Of a stretch of 64,000 nucleotides of DNA, positions 52,559 through 61,727 are shown piece after piece. The stretch is from Desulfuromusa sp. GTDB lineage: Bacteria > Desulfobacterota > Desulfuromonadia > Desulfuromonadales > Geopsychrobacteraceae. The notes beneath the pieces are model-generated. The model was not told the origin of the DNA. It made no database searches and was given only the letters and a program-made list of their open reading frames with translations. A program made the position numbers and the translations under genes. Numbering within the stretch: the first letter of the stretch is position 1; each line of letters starts with the position of its first letter. The stretch covers positions 1 through 64,000 of the forward strand of contig JAKIUD010000010.1 of the NCBI GenBank assembly GCA_021647765.1, written 5' to 3'.

Positions 52559-53905
52559 TTAAAAATAATAGCGACAGCGCAATTCCAGTCTGCTTCCGTT
52601 GAGTTTTTCACCGTGTTCGGTAAATCTTCCTCCATCAATGTATGAATAGCGCAGCCGCAATTCCCAGTTAGTGAAACCAGTGTAAACAGTTTCGGGACTC
52701 AAGGAATAACTTTCATCATCAAGGTTTAAAATTGCAGTTACCCCTGGTGTAAAATAGAGCAGATCAAACGGTTCCTTCTGCGTCACTTTGGTATAAATGT
52801 AGTTGCGTCCCACCTGTGGCTTTGCATACCCACTTTTGCTGATAATGGTAGCCTGATTGAAAAGGCTAGCATCGCCCGTGCTGTTATATTGTGTGTTTGC
52901 AGCGCTGACCAGTTGATAAAAATGATCCATTTCAGTTTCAGAGTAGCCCGCATCGTTGTGGTAGAATTCAAGAATAGTCGTGATATCGCTTTTGGTTAAA
53001 TAACGGAGACCTAGTAAATAGCTGGTGGCCGTAATTTCATGATTTTCCAGAACCCCCAATCCATTCAGAACTCTGATCTTCTGCTCTGGGATATAGGCGA
53101 CTTCAGCATGAATCTCAAAGTTTGTCGCCAGGTTTCTGGAAATATCAATTCCGTATCTGGTTGATCGACTGTCGCCGGTGAAGAAGATTAAATCGATATC
53201 GGTATCCCGATAGAGAAAATAAAGTTTTGCGGCTAGATTGATATGATTTTTCTCGCCGAAATCATCGTTGATATTGTCCCACACCGGCAGCACCACTCCG
53301 GTTAATGCCAATGTTTGCAGTCCTCCGGGAAGACTTTTGATCAGATCAACACCGACCCCGATATACCCTTCAAGGACATCTTCCGGGTTGTTTGGATCTT
53401 TTGGACGATCAATAAATCCAACCGGATTCCAGGCATAGCCTTTGCCCCATTTAAAGGTTTTCTTCCCCAGGTCAAAGGTCACCGCTGGAACCGGTTTGAT
53501 ACTCGCATATGCGGAAAAAATGTCCAAAGTCTGTTCAGACTCCACCTGCTCTTTTTGGACTGAAGCCTGTAGCAACCAGTTGAAATCAACCATCCCTTTA
53601 TTGTAGTTGCCATCCAATTGAACGGTGGAAGTCAGTCGATCCAGATCAGAGCGTGGTTTGTCGTAAAAACCAAGTAGCCCAAAAGCGCCATTCCGATTAA
53701 TCCAGTTATGATCCCACTTCAGTTCGGCATAGCCACCCCACGAAAAACTCTTTTTTTCGAATTCATCGAGATTGAAGCTATAGTCCTCCGCCAGCGTTAC
53801 AGAAGGAATAGATAATCCCAATCCTAAAAGGAGATAGAAGCAGGTTAAAACAAATATCTTTTGTAACAAAATCATAGGCGATTTATCTAGTATTTGATCA
53901 TCCAA
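52559..53905 (-). CDS. Outer-membrane beta-barrel protein, last gene of the ABC/LolA-like operon
   Basis: A 448-residue frame. A signal peptide is visible (hydrophobic around residues 18-38, cleavage near T-L-A-E). The mature part is rich in alternating strands, aromatic residues and Gly-Asp loops, and it ends C-R-Y-Y-F, the C-terminal phenylalanine of outer-membrane barrels. I do not recognise a specific porin family; DUF1302-like or similar is possible. The start at 53905 lies 12 bp after the stop of the lipoprotein-sorting gene; a second ATG at 53875 is possible. It is the likely outer-membrane partner of the ABC system in the same operon. Confidence 0.7.
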   Translation of the reverse strand: MDDQILDKSPMILLQKIFVLTCFYLLLGLGLSIPSVTLAEDYSFNLDEFEKKSFSWGGYAELKWDHNWINRNGAFGLLGFYDKPRSDLDRLTSTVQLDGNYNKGMVDFNWLLQASVQKEQVESEQTLDIFSAYASIKPVPAVTFDLGKKTFKWGKGYAWNPVGFIDRPKDPNNPEDVLEGYIGVGVDLIKSLPGGLQTLALTGVVLPVWDNINDDFGEKNHINLAAKLYFLYRDTDIDLIFFTGDSRSTRYGIDISRNLATNFEIHAEVAYIPEQKIRVLNGLGVLENHEITATSYLLGLRYLTKSDITTILEFYHNDAGYSETEMDHFYQLVSAANTQYNSTGDASLFNQATIISKSGYAKPQVGRNYIYTKVTQKEPFDLLYFTPGVTAILNLDDESYSLSPETVYTGFTNWELRLRYSYIDGGRFTEHGEKLNGSRLELRCRYYF

Positions 53906-53916
53906 AGATAAATTTT

Positions 53917-54690
53917 CTAGCGCAGTTCATCAACCCGTGACAGGTAATTGAGCGAAAAAACTTCATCTGCCAGTTCCTTCTGATTTATTTTAGCGTAGAT
54001 CATCGCCGACTTATAGCCTTTGTAGAGGGGACTGTCGGTTTCTAACACCGAGGGACGAATTATTCCGTTACCGAAATCTTTCGGCTCCTTGTAGTAGAGG
54101 GTTTTTATCAGCATGCCACTGGAAGCAAAACACTCGATGGTTGTTGGCACCAGCGCCTTCTTGTCAACACTCATTTTCAGCGTGTCATAGGCGATAGTCT
54201 TTGACTTTGCTTTCAAATCAAGCAGGTAAAAGTCACCCTCTTCAGTTATGCTTGCCACATCATATTCGGCGCTGTAATCAAGGCGCAGGATATCAGAGTT
54301 ATTGAATACGCCACCAACCACCGATTGTAGACTTGTGATCCTGATCGGTTTACCAACATTCGGGATATAGAGCCACATGTTGTCATTCAGGCGCAAAGTA
54401 GAGCGCCCCTTTTCACTCGCCGGTGAAAGGAACAAGGCAACCATTTTATTCTGTCCTTTTTTTACCGAATAGAGGACGAACTCTTTTTTAGTGCCGTCTG
54501 GTTCAATATTAATTAGTTTACGATACATCTCATAAGATTCCGGGCTCAGATTTTTATCCACCTGTAGCAGGATCGCCGTACCGTCGAGGGTTGATGCCTG
54601 TCCCGGAGTTATCAGAGTCAGATAGGCAATAATACTTAAAGTGAAAAAAAAGAGCACCTTCAGGGGAGAAGAATATATTTTTACTAGCAT
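53917..54690 (-). CDS. Outer-membrane lipoprotein-sorting protein, LolA-like (PF17131 type)
   Basis: 257 residues with a signal peptide cleaved near residue 32 (G-Q-A-S). The mature part has the LolA-like half-barrel pattern: M-V-A-L-F-L-S-P-A-S-E-K-G, N-D-N-M-W-L-Y-I-P-N-V-G-K-P-I-R-I, and L-D-Y-S-A-E-Y-D with Y-L-L-D-L-K-A. Such proteins accompany MacB/LolCDE-like ABC transporters and probably carry a lipid or lipoprotein through the periplasm. It follows the permease by 15 bp and precedes the barrel gene by 11 bp. Confidence 0.78.
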   Translation of the reverse strand: MLVKIYSSPLKVLFFFTLSIIAYLTLITPGQASTLDGTAILLQVDKNLSPESYEMYRKLINIEPDGTKKEFVLYSVKKGQNKMVALFLSPASEKGRSTLRLNDNMWLYIPNVGKPIRITSLQSVVGGVFNNSDILRLDYSAEYDVASITEEGDFYLLDLKAKSKTIAYDTLKMSVDKKALVPTTIECFASSGMLIKTLYYKEPKDFGNGIIRPSVLETDSPLYKGYKSAMIYAKINQKELADEVFSLNYLSRVDELR

Positions 54691-54705
54691 GTTGTGTCCC
54701 TTTCT

Positions 54706-55950
54706 TTAAACATGTTTAAGTGCAGTAATCGGATCCATTTTGGCCGCTTTCCATGCTGGTTGCAAGCTGGCAATAACCGCAATTGCAACAACAATGACGA
54801 CGACAAAAATCACATCTGTTGCCCCGATTGTTGGCGAAAGAAGCAGTCCGGTCTGGCGGCCAAAATCAAAACGGATCTGTGTTGCATTCATAATTGCGAT
54901 ACTGATCAGACTGATTGTTGTACCGACAGCGGTTCCCAGAACCCCCATCAGAAAGCCTTCGACAACAAAGAGACTGAGGATTTTATTTGGCAGTGTCCCA
55001 ATCGCAGCGATGGTGCCGATTTCGTTGATCCGTTCGTAAACAGCCATAACCATCACATTCATAATACTGACCAGCACAATAGCAACGAGCATGATCTTGA
55101 TGAAGAAGGTCATCAGATCAATCATCTTGGCAATATTGAAGAAGGGGGAGATCTTCTCCCAGGTGTGAACTTCAAAAACCGGCATTCCCTGCTTATTTTT
55201 CATCGAACCAAGTTTTTCCTGCAGACTGGTAAAGACAGCGGGTAGCAGATATATATCCTTTAGTCGAATAGCGATTTCACTGACCTCCGCAGCTTCAATT
55301 CTAAGCAGGGACTTGGCGTCATTAATATGGATCATGCCGTCACGTCCACCCGGGCCGGAAATGCCTTCTAGAATTCCGCGTACCATGAAATTTTGACCAT
55401 TGACCGAACCATCCTTGTTGTTAGCCACCAGGACAATACCGTCGCCGACCTTGACCTTCATCCCTTTAGAAATCAGTTCAGGAATCAGAATTTCACCTGC
55501 TTTGAGAAGATTCTCCTTTTCTCCTTCGAGAATACGATCAGTGAGTAAGGGGGCTGTCTTCATTTCATCCGTCGGGGTGACAGCGTTTAAGCGGATATTG
55601 GTTGTCTCGATAAAATTGCTGAACATTGCCCCCAGCTTGATTCGCATGGAATAGGCTTCTACCGCATCCTCTTCAGCTAGAACCTGCACAACTTTATCGA
55701 TCTGCTTGCCGGTCAGATTGCGGTTCAGCGGTAAACTGTCAATCGATGCAAGGTAACCTTTTTTATGAATCTGGATATGACCGAGCATCGAATCTGTGAT
55801 CTGTCCCACCATCAATGCTTTAAAGGAGCCGGAGATGGAGATAAACAACAGTACTGAGACCACTCCCAGAGTGATCAATGTAGAGGTCAGCAAAGTTCTT
55901 CGCTTGTAACGAAACAGGTTTCGCGCGGCAAGTTTAAAAATATTAAGCAT
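54706..55950 (-). CDS. ABC transporter permease, FtsX/LolC/MacB type
   Basis: A 414-residue permease with one membrane helix at the N-terminus (A-A-R-N-L-F-R-Y-K-R-R-T-L-L-T-S-T, a typical FtsX start), a large periplasmic domain (~50-280) and three C-terminal helices with G-T-I-A-A-I-G. The start at 55950 is chosen because GGGAGGTGATC precedes it. The longer open frame to 56073 overlaps the ATPase and is not needed. The start overlaps the ATPase stop by 8 bp. Confidence 0.86.
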   Translation of the reverse strand: MLNIFKLAARNLFRYKRRTLLTSTLITLGVVSVLLFISISGSFKALMVGQITDSMLGHIQIHKKGYLASIDSLPLNRNLTGKQIDKVVQVLAEEDAVEAYSMRIKLGAMFSNFIETTNIRLNAVTPTDEMKTAPLLTDRILEGEKENLLKAGEILIPELISKGMKVKVGDGIVLVANNKDGSVNGQNFMVRGILEGISGPGGRDGMIHINDAKSLLRIEAAEVSEIAIRLKDIYLLPAVFTSLQEKLGSMKNKQGMPVFEVHTWEKISPFFNIAKMIDLMTFFIKIMLVAIVLVSIMNVMVMAVYERINEIGTIAAIGTLPNKILSLFVVEGFLMGVLGTAVGTTISLISIAIMNATQIRFDFGRQTGLLLSPTIGATDVIFVVVIVVAIAVIASLQPAWKAAKMDPITALKHV

Positions 55951-56647
55951 GATCACCTCCCGCCGATTTTTCCAGTTTGTGCAATGTGCCATCGTCGAGT
56001 ACAAAGGTGATTTCGACATTATCAACAATGCGTGGGTCATGAGTGGAAAAAACAAAGGTCGTCTTATACTCATCGCGCATCTGTTTCATCAGATTGATAA
56101 CCATGTTTGCTGTTTCCTTGTCCAGGTTGGCGGTCGGCTCATCAGCCAGTACTAGCTTGGCATTGGTTACCAGGGCTCTGGCTACGGCAGCCCGTTGCTT
56201 CTGTCCACCGGAGATCTGGCTGGGGTATTTACGTGCCTGATCAGCCATTCCGACCGCCTCTAACATTTCCATAACCCGCTTTTTTCGCTTTTCATTTGGC
56301 CAACTTTGCACCATTTGTAAAGGGTATTCGACGTTTTCAAAAACAGTTAAGACCGGGATCAGGTTGAAATCCTGAAATACAAAGCCAATATGCTCACCCC
56401 GAAAACGGGCTGCATTCTGGCGGTTCAGGCTGGTGATGTCCTGCCCGGCAACCTGCAACTTCCCTGCAGTAGGAGGGTCGAGGCAACCGATCATATTGAG
56501 GAGTGTCGTTTTTCCGCTCCCCGAAGGTCCGATAAAAGAGACGAAAGAGGCCGGTTCAATGGAGAAATTGACCTTGCGGATCGCCTCAATCTTGATATCA
56601 CCGGCGACATAGGTTTTAATTAACTGTTCTGCAACAACTACGGACAT
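55943..56647 (-). CDS. ABC transporter ATP-binding protein, LolD/MacB type
   Basis: 234 residues with G-P-S-G-S-G-K-T-T (Walker A, ~40), V-F-Q-D-F-N-L-I-P (Q-loop), I-S-G-G-Q-K-Q-R-A-A-V-A-R-A (signature), L-A-D-E-P-T-A-N-L-D (Walker B) and S-T-H-D-P (switch His). The start is preceded by AGGATGG. It is the first gene of a four-gene minus-strand operon (ATPase, permease, LolA-like carrier, outer-membrane barrel). That set looks like an envelope export route to the outer membrane. Confidence 0.9.
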   Translation of the reverse strand: MSVVVAEQLIKTYVAGDIKIEAIRKVNFSIEPASFVSFIGPSGSGKTTLLNMIGCLDPPTAGKLQVAGQDITSLNRQNAARFRGEHIGFVFQDFNLIPVLTVFENVEYPLQMVQSWPNEKRKKRVMEMLEAVGMADQARKYPSQISGGQKQRAAVARALVTNAKLVLADEPTANLDKETANMVINLMKQMRDEYKTTFVFSTHDPRIVDNVEITFVLDDGTLHKLEKSAGGDHA

Positions 56648-56801
56648 AATCCATCCTCACTTTTTCTAAAATCCAAAGGTGTCTGTTTGTCTGATACTCA
56701 TTGTCTCACGGGCAGGAGCCAAGAATCTATACCTCAAGGTTTATCATAAGATATGTTTGTTGGTCTGTGCTGTGAATGAAAATTGTTTTTATTTTCTCTT
56801 T

Positions 56802-56830
56802 AAATAATGCGGGTGTCACCCGCATTATTT
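56802..56830. terminator. Bidirectional hairpin terminator
   Basis: AAATAATGCGGGT (56802-56814) is perfectly inverted at 56818-56830 around a 3-nt loop. On the plus strand it continues as TTATTTTT-like sequence and on the minus strand as TTTAAAG. Transcripts from the carbonic anhydrase gene (minus) would reach it. The rest of the 56.65-57.27 kb gap holds the MITE-like element below and no gene. Confidence 0.65.
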
Positions 56831-57039
56831 TTGCTGATCTGACTATAGAGAAAAGAATCTGAAGTGTGGGTTAAGAGCTGTGAGGATCGTGTAAAGTTAT
56901 GTAAATATTTTCGGCAAAGTATATTGCCTGTTAGGACAAACATTGCCACGCAACCGATTTAAACCTGTTACCAAAACAGGGTCAAATGGTCAGATATCGG
57001 CAGGATAGATGAATCTCTGTGAGAATTACCTGTTTTGCT

Positions 57040-57220
57040 ACAGTCCTGAATGGCGCTAGTTTAAGCAGTATCGCAGTAAACTTGGGACTGTCCCCAGACC
57101 CATCGGGGGCTGTCCCGAAGTTTACGAACCACGAAGAACTGTGGCGGTTTGCACCGCAAAAGCCTGGGATAGCCCCGGTTTTACTGGAACTTTCCTTAAG
57201 CTTAGCGCCATTCGGGACAG
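57040..57220. mobile_element. MITE-like element (~180 bp) with ~25-bp terminal inverted repeats
   Basis: GAATGGCGCTAGTTTAAG (57048-57065) and the reverse complement of 57195-57213 agree over GAATGGCGCTA and TTAAG. A few outer bases (A-C-x-G-T-C-C-x) extend the match to about 57040 and 57220. The interior has more palindromic pieces (GGGACTGTCCCC at ~57084-57095 and GGGGGCTGTCCC) and no real gene. It looks like a non-autonomous insertion element. Its family cannot be named without a search. Confidence 0.55.
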
Positions 57221-57266
57221 TCTTTATCTTGAGAAAGTGAACAAATAGATCTGGCAGGAAAGTTAT

Positions 57267-57941
57267 TTATAAGTCTTCTTGGGCTTGAGGCTGGTTAGGG
57301 GCGTAGTGCTTAACCAGAATTTCAAATTCTCCAGTTAATTGGTTGTAATGTCTTAGCTGTCCAGTTCCCATATTATAATACCAGCCGTGCAGACTTAGTT
57401 GCCCCTTCGCGACTCTCTCTTTGACCCAGGGGAAGGTCATCAGGTTTCTTAACGAGACCAGAATTGCTTCTTTTTCACAGGCTCGCGCCTGATTCTCCGG
57501 CGTTTCATTTGGCATTTCCTGTAAAACTTTATCCCGAGCCTTTGCCGCAATATTGACCCACTTGCCAATAAACTCCCCTGCTTCTTCACCTTTGGCAGAT
57601 CCCATCAATGCAGCGATTCCTCCACAGCCCGAATGACCAAGTACAATAATATCTGAAACCTCGAGATAACAAACTGCATATTCAAGAGAGGAGCTAACAC
57701 CGTGATAATCATCGTTTTTCAGATAAGGGGGAACAAGGTTAGCAATGTTCCGTAAAATAAATAAATCCCCAAGATCGCAGTCCATTAATAGGGCTGGATC
57801 AACCCTGGAATCACAACAACCAATCAAGAGGGCTTGAGGTGTTTGTCCATTTACCAAGGTATTGGCAAGTTCTGGATTTTCACCAAAGTGTTGCTGCTGA
57901 AAAGCTTCAATTCCGCTAAGAAATTTAGTGACATCTGCCAT
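57267..57941 (-). CDS. Beta-class carbonic anhydrase
   Basis: A 224-residue zinc enzyme interconverting CO2 and bicarbonate. Zinc ligands and the active-site pair are visible: C-D-S-R-V-D-P (Cys ~43, Asp, Arg) and H-S-G-C-G-G (His and Cys, ~100). GGAGG precedes the ATG. It is divergent from the HTH-EIIA gene. Its 3' end is 47 bp from the MITE-like element and ~440 bp from the hairpin terminator. Confidence 0.93.
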   Translation of the reverse strand: MADVTKFLSGIEAFQQQHFGENPELANTLVNGQTPQALLIGCCDSRVDPALLMDCDLGDLFILRNIANLVPPYLKNDDYHGVSSSLEYAVCYLEVSDIIVLGHSGCGGIAALMGSAKGEEAGEFIGKWVNIAAKARDKVLQEMPNETPENQARACEKEAILVSLRNLMTFPWVKERVAKGQLSLHGWYYNMGTGQLRHYNQLTGEFEILVKHYAPNQPQAQEDL

Positions 57942-58011
57942 TTGTAATACCTCCGAATGTTGAACTTTAACATAAAAAAACCTAAAATATTATTCTCAAA
58001 TATCTTTAGTC

Positions 58012-58049
58012 TTGACATTTTTCTGAAATAGTTATTTATGTCCATAAAT
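58012..58049 (+). promoter_or_regulatory. Promoter with overlapping palindrome for the HTH-EIIA gene
   Basis: TTGACA (58012-58017) is followed after 17 bp by TTTATG (58035-58040). A perfect palindrome, ATTTATG-TC-CATAAAT (58034-58049), overlaps this -10. A protein bound here would block transcription. The encoded HTH protein is the obvious candidate (autoregulation), but this is inference. Confidence 0.5.
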
Positions 58050-58067
58050 GTCTAAATGGAGGAGGAA

Positions 58068-58748
58068 ATGAACCTTTCTGTCAAGGATGCTGCCCGCCTG
58101 TTGCAGGTTTCAGAAAAATCTATCTATCGCTGGATCAAGCAGGCAGCAATCCCTGCCTATCGAATGCAGGGACAACACCGTTTCAATCGTTCTGAACTTC
58201 TGGAATGGGCCACGTCGAAGCATATGGAAGTTTCCCCAGAAGCATTCAATGAACCAGAGATTGACAAGCTACCCATGCCACTCTTCAGTGAGGCATTAGA
58301 GAATGGCGGGGTGTTTTATCGGATTGATGGAAAAACCCGCGATGAGGTTTTGACCCAAGTTTCTGTCCATTTACGCCTTCCTGAGGATACGGATCAGAAA
58401 TATCTAGCCCGAGCTTTGGTGGAGCGGGAAAAATCGGCATCTACCGCTATTGGTGACGGAATTGCTATCCCCCATCTGCGGGTGCCACTCTTTACCCAGG
58501 TGGTTCGCCCATCGGTCACACTGTTCTTCCTGGAAAATCCAGTTGATTTCTACTCACTTGATGGATTTCCTGTCAACATCCTTTTTACCCCGCTTGCTCC
58601 AACTCAGAAAACTCATTTACACCTGCTTTCAAGCTTAGGTTTTTTGTTGAAAAATAAAATGTTCAAGAGTTCATTATTGCAACAAGAGAATCGCGAAATA
58701 ATTTTTTCAACCTTACGCAAGGCGGAAAAAGGATTGAAACCTGTTTGA
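58068..58748 (+). CDS. MerR/excisionase-type HTH fused to a PTS EIIA-like domain (regulator of the hyf/ehr cluster)
   Basis: 226 residues starting at ATG 58068, with GGAGGAGG just upstream. Residues ~1-50 are an excisionase-type HTH (L-S-V-K-D-A-A-R-L-L-Q-V-S-E-K-S-I-Y-R-W-I-K-Q, then R-F-N-R-S-E-L-L-E-W). Residues ~75-222 are a PTS fructose-type EIIA/PtsN domain with the phospho-accepting histidine in G-I-A-I-P-H-L-R. It is probably a phosphorylation- or metabolite-sensing switch rather than a sugar transporter. It lies 24 bp before the hyfB-like gene, suggesting that it controls or is co-expressed with the hydrogenase-like complex. Confidence 0.82.
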   Translation: MNLSVKDAARLLQVSEKSIYRWIKQAAIPAYRMQGQHRFNRSELLEWATSKHMEVSPEAFNEPEIDKLPMPLFSEALENGGVFYRIDGKTRDEVLTQVSVHLRLPEDTDQKYLARALVEREKSASTAIGDGIAIPHLRVPLFTQVVRPSVTLFFLENPVDFYSLDGFPVNILFTPLAPTQKTHLHLLSSLGFLLKNKMFKSSLLQQENREIIFSTLRKAEKGLKPV

Positions 58749-58772
58749 CTGGCTTTGTAGGAGAAGTAAGGC

Positions 58773-60785
58773 ATGGCATTAAATCTTGTCTATTTGACAA
58801 TTGTCGCAGCATTTGGTTCAGCTGTATTGCCGATTCTATTTTGTCGCAGCACTGTTGCCAGTAAACTTGTTGCTTTCATTCTGCTGGGGATTTCTGGACT
58901 TTCCGGGATTCTGGGCGGAGGAATGGCACTGCTTGGTAAGGTTGATATAAGTGCTGAGCTTCCGATTGGACTCCCGTGGCTCCATTGTCATTTGCACCTT
59001 GATCCACTCTCCGGTTTCTTTCTTTTTTTGGTGAGCCTCATCAGCTTGATGGCCGCAATTTATGGCTCGGCTTATGTCCGTGAATACCAACAGGGATCCC
59101 AGCCACTTCTCCCCTTAACATTATTTACCGGATTATTTGTTGTGGGAATGGATCTGGTGATGCTTGCCGATGATGCTTTCTCTTTTATGATTGCGTGGGA
59201 GTTGATGTCTGTCAGCAGTTATTTTCTGGTGGCCTATCAGCATCAAAATGAAACCAATCGGCGTGCCGCTTTTATCTATCTTCTTATGGCACAGATTGGC
59301 GGGTTATTTATTCTCCTTGGATATGGTGTGTTGGCTAGCTTTTCCGGTGCATTTGACTTTTCGTCCATGCAAGCGGTTGAGCTTTCTCCCGCATGGTCAT
59401 CACTGGCGTTTGTTCTGGCACTGATCGGTTTCGGGATGAAAGCCGGAATTGTCCCTCTGCATGTCTGGTTACCGCAAGCCCATCCAGTTGCTCCTTCACA
59501 TATTTCAGCTTTGATGTCTGGAGTGATGTTGAAGGTGGCAATCTACGGCTTTATCAGGTTTGTTTATGATCTGCTTGGCAATATTTACTGGCAGTGGGGT
59601 GTCATGGTTTTATCCATAGGTTGTATCTCAGCGATTCTCGGTGTCCTCTATGCCTTGATGCAACATGATCTGAAACGCTTGCTGGCATACCACAGTGTAG
59701 AAAATATTGGTATTATCTATATGGGACTTGGTCTGTCGATGATCTTTGCCGGAACGAACCATCTAGAACTTGCCACTTTGGGACTGATTGCTGCCCTGTA
59801 TCACTGTCTTAATCATGCCCTGTTTAAAAGTCTCCTTTTCCTCGGTGCGGGAGCAATCCTCCAACAGAGCCGCGAGCATAATCTTGAAAAAATGGGCGGA
59901 TTGATTAAACGAATGCCGGTTACCGCCTTTTGTTTTTTGATTGGTTGTATCAGTATTTCAGCTTTACCACCCTTCAACGGATTTGTATCGGAATGGCTGA
60001 CATTTCAAACGGCACTTCAGGGAACCATTCTGACAAATCATATCCTCACGGCACTCATTCCTATCTCTGCTGCAGTGCTGGCATTGACTGGTGCTTTGGC
60101 GGCAGCTTGTTTTGTTAAGGTCTATGGGGTGTGTTTTCTGGGGCTGCCACGTAGTCAGAATTGTGCTGAAGCAACTGAAACCGCTTACGGCCCCCAATTA
60201 AGTCAAATACTGCTCGCGGCGCTCTGCCTGTTTTTTGGTGTTTTCCCGACCTGGACTGTCAGTCAGATAGAAAATATTGCCCAAATCCTACTGCCAACAG
60301 GGATACCGATGGCGACTTCTCATGGCTGGCTCTGGCTGACCCCGGTTTCCTCGGATGTCGCATCCTATGGGGCTCCGATGGTTTTTCTGGGGATCGGCAG
60401 CGCCTGGTTGATTGTCTGGCTCTGGCTTCATCCTCGGCGGAAAAAAATGGAAATTCGTATCGCTCCAGCTTGGGACTGTGGTTTTGGTTCTCTCAATGCA
60501 CGCATGCAATATACAGCAACCTCTTTTACCATGCCGATCCGAAGAATTTTTCGACCTGTCTGGTTCATTTCAGAAAATTATCAGCAACCTGGTGAGAATG
60601 CCCCGGGTGGACGTTATGAGCTCAAGGTTGGTGATTGGGCTTGGTTAAAAATATATCAGCTGATTGGTCGGCTTTTGTTAGCGACGGCAAAACGGGCAGC
60701 ATTTATTCAGGGAGGTAATATTCGTATTTACCTGGTTTACTCCTTTTTCACCCTTTTATTCTTACTCTGGGTGGTTTCACTATGA
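58773..60785 (+). CDS. HyfB/NuoL-like antiporter subunit of an energy-converting hydrogenase-related complex
   Basis: A 670-residue, ~16-helix membrane protein of the Mrp antiporter/NuoL family. It has the K-A-G-I-V-P-L-H-V-W-L-P-Q-A-H-P block near residue 225, V-E-N-I-G-I-I-Y-M-G-L-G, and N-H-A-L-F-K-S-L-L-F-L-G-A-G. Length and order fit HyfB of E. coli hydrogenase 4 (672 residues). In Desulfuromonadales this cluster is often an Ehr complex whose large subunit has lost the Ni ligands. It probably moves H+ or Na+. GGAG precedes the start; its stop overlaps hyfC in an ATGA. Confidence 0.85.
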   Translation: MALNLVYLTIVAAFGSAVLPILFCRSTVASKLVAFILLGISGLSGILGGGMALLGKVDISAELPIGLPWLHCHLHLDPLSGFFLFLVSLISLMAAIYGSAYVREYQQGSQPLLPLTLFTGLFVVGMDLVMLADDAFSFMIAWELMSVSSYFLVAYQHQNETNRRAAFIYLLMAQIGGLFILLGYGVLASFSGAFDFSSMQAVELSPAWSSLAFVLALIGFGMKAGIVPLHVWLPQAHPVAPSHISALMSGVMLKVAIYGFIRFVYDLLGNIYWQWGVMVLSIGCISAILGVLYALMQHDLKRLLAYHSVENIGIIYMGLGLSMIFAGTNHLELATLGLIAALYHCLNHALFKSLLFLGAGAILQQSREHNLEKMGGLIKRMPVTAFCFLIGCISISALPPFNGFVSEWLTFQTALQGTILTNHILTALIPISAAVLALTGALAAACFVKVYGVCFLGLPRSQNCAEATETAYGPQLSQILLAALCLFFGVFPTWTVSQIENIAQILLPTGIPMATSHGWLWLTPVSSDVASYGAPMVFLGIGSAWLIVWLWLHPRRKKMEIRIAPAWDCGFGSLNARMQYTATSFTMPIRRIFRPVWFISENYQQPGENAPGGRYELKVGDWAWLKIYQLIGRLLLATAKRAAFIQGGNIRIYLVYSFFTLLFLLWVVSL

Positions 60786-61726
60786 ATGGCTGGATATTGG
60801 CGATTGTTCAAACCTCCCTACTGCTGTTGTGCGCACCACTTCTCACCGGCTGGGTTAAGTGGATTAAATGCAAACTTCAGTCACGTCAAGGGGCACCACC
60901 CTGGCAACCTTACCGAGACTTATTTAAACTTTTCAAAAAAGAGGTTGTTCTGGCTGAATCGGCCAGCCCAATTTTTCGAGTTGCCCCTTATATTGTATTT
61001 GGCGTGACCGTGTTGGCAGGTTCTGTCGTTCCTATGTTTGCCATTGGACTTCCAACCGCTGCGATTGCAGATGTCATAGTTTTGGTTGGTTTTTTTGCTT
61101 TAGGCCGTTTCTTTCTCGCTTTAGCCGGGATGGATGTTGGAACGGCATTTGGCGGAATGGGTTCCTCTCGGGAGATGACGATTTCATCGCTGGCTGAACC
61201 GGCCATGTTAATGGCTGTTTTTACGCTGGCCATGACCGTGCACAGCACCAATTTAGCAAGTATGACCCGCTATCTTCTGGAACAGCCGCTGCAGTTGTAC
61301 CCTTCCTTTGTTTTTTCTGCTATGGGATTACTTCTGGTTGCCGTTGCTGAAACGGGGAGAATTCCGATTGACAATCCAGCCACTCACCTTGAGCTGACAA
61401 TGGTTCACGAAGCGATGATTCTCGAATACACCGGGCGGCACTTAGCCTTGATGGAGTGGGGAGCCATGCTCAAGTTGATGATCTATGGCATGTTACTGGG
61501 AGATATCTTCTTCCCTTGGGGGATAGCTGACAGTTTCGCTCCCCTGCCTCTATTGATTGGTTTTCTCAGTCTATTTCTCAAACTTTTCCTGTTAGGACTC
61601 AGCTTGGCTATTATGGAAACAGGATTAGCCAAAATGCGTTTTTTCCGTGTTCCTCAGTACCTGGGGCTGGCATTCATTCTCTGCCTGCTTGGGATGTTGA
61701 GTCATGTCATTCTGGAGATCAATTGA
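60782..61726 (+). CDS. HyfC/NuoH-like membrane subunit
   Basis: 314 residues, about eight helices. The conserved loop A-E-T-G-R-I-P-I-D-N-P-A-T-H-L-E-L-T-M-V-H-E near residue 195, and the earlier P-P-W-Q-P-Y-R-D-L-F-K-L near residue 38, identify the NuoH/HyfC/HycD family, which links the hydrophilic arm to the membrane arm. It overlaps hyfB by 4 bp and ends just before hyfE. No HyfD gene is found between. Confidence 0.87.
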   Translation: MNGWILAIVQTSLLLLCAPLLTGWVKWIKCKLQSRQGAPPWQPYRDLFKLFKKEVVLAESASPIFRVAPYIVFGVTVLAGSVVPMFAIGLPTAAIADVIVLVGFFALGRFFLALAGMDVGTAFGGMGSSREMTISSLAEPAMLMAVFTLAMTVHSTNLASMTRYLLEQPLQLYPSFVFSAMGLLLVAVAETGRIPIDNPATHLELTMVHEAMILEYTGRHLALMEWGAMLKLMIYGMLLGDIFFPWGIADSFAPLPLLIGFLSLFLKLFLLGLSLAIMETGLAKMRFFRVPQYLGLAFILCLLGMLSHVILEIN

Positions 61727-61727
61727 A

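Noticed and set aside
57019..57240. 73-codon plus-strand frame in the MITE-like element
   Set aside because: It coincides with the palindromic element, lacks a ribosome-binding site and resembles no protein.
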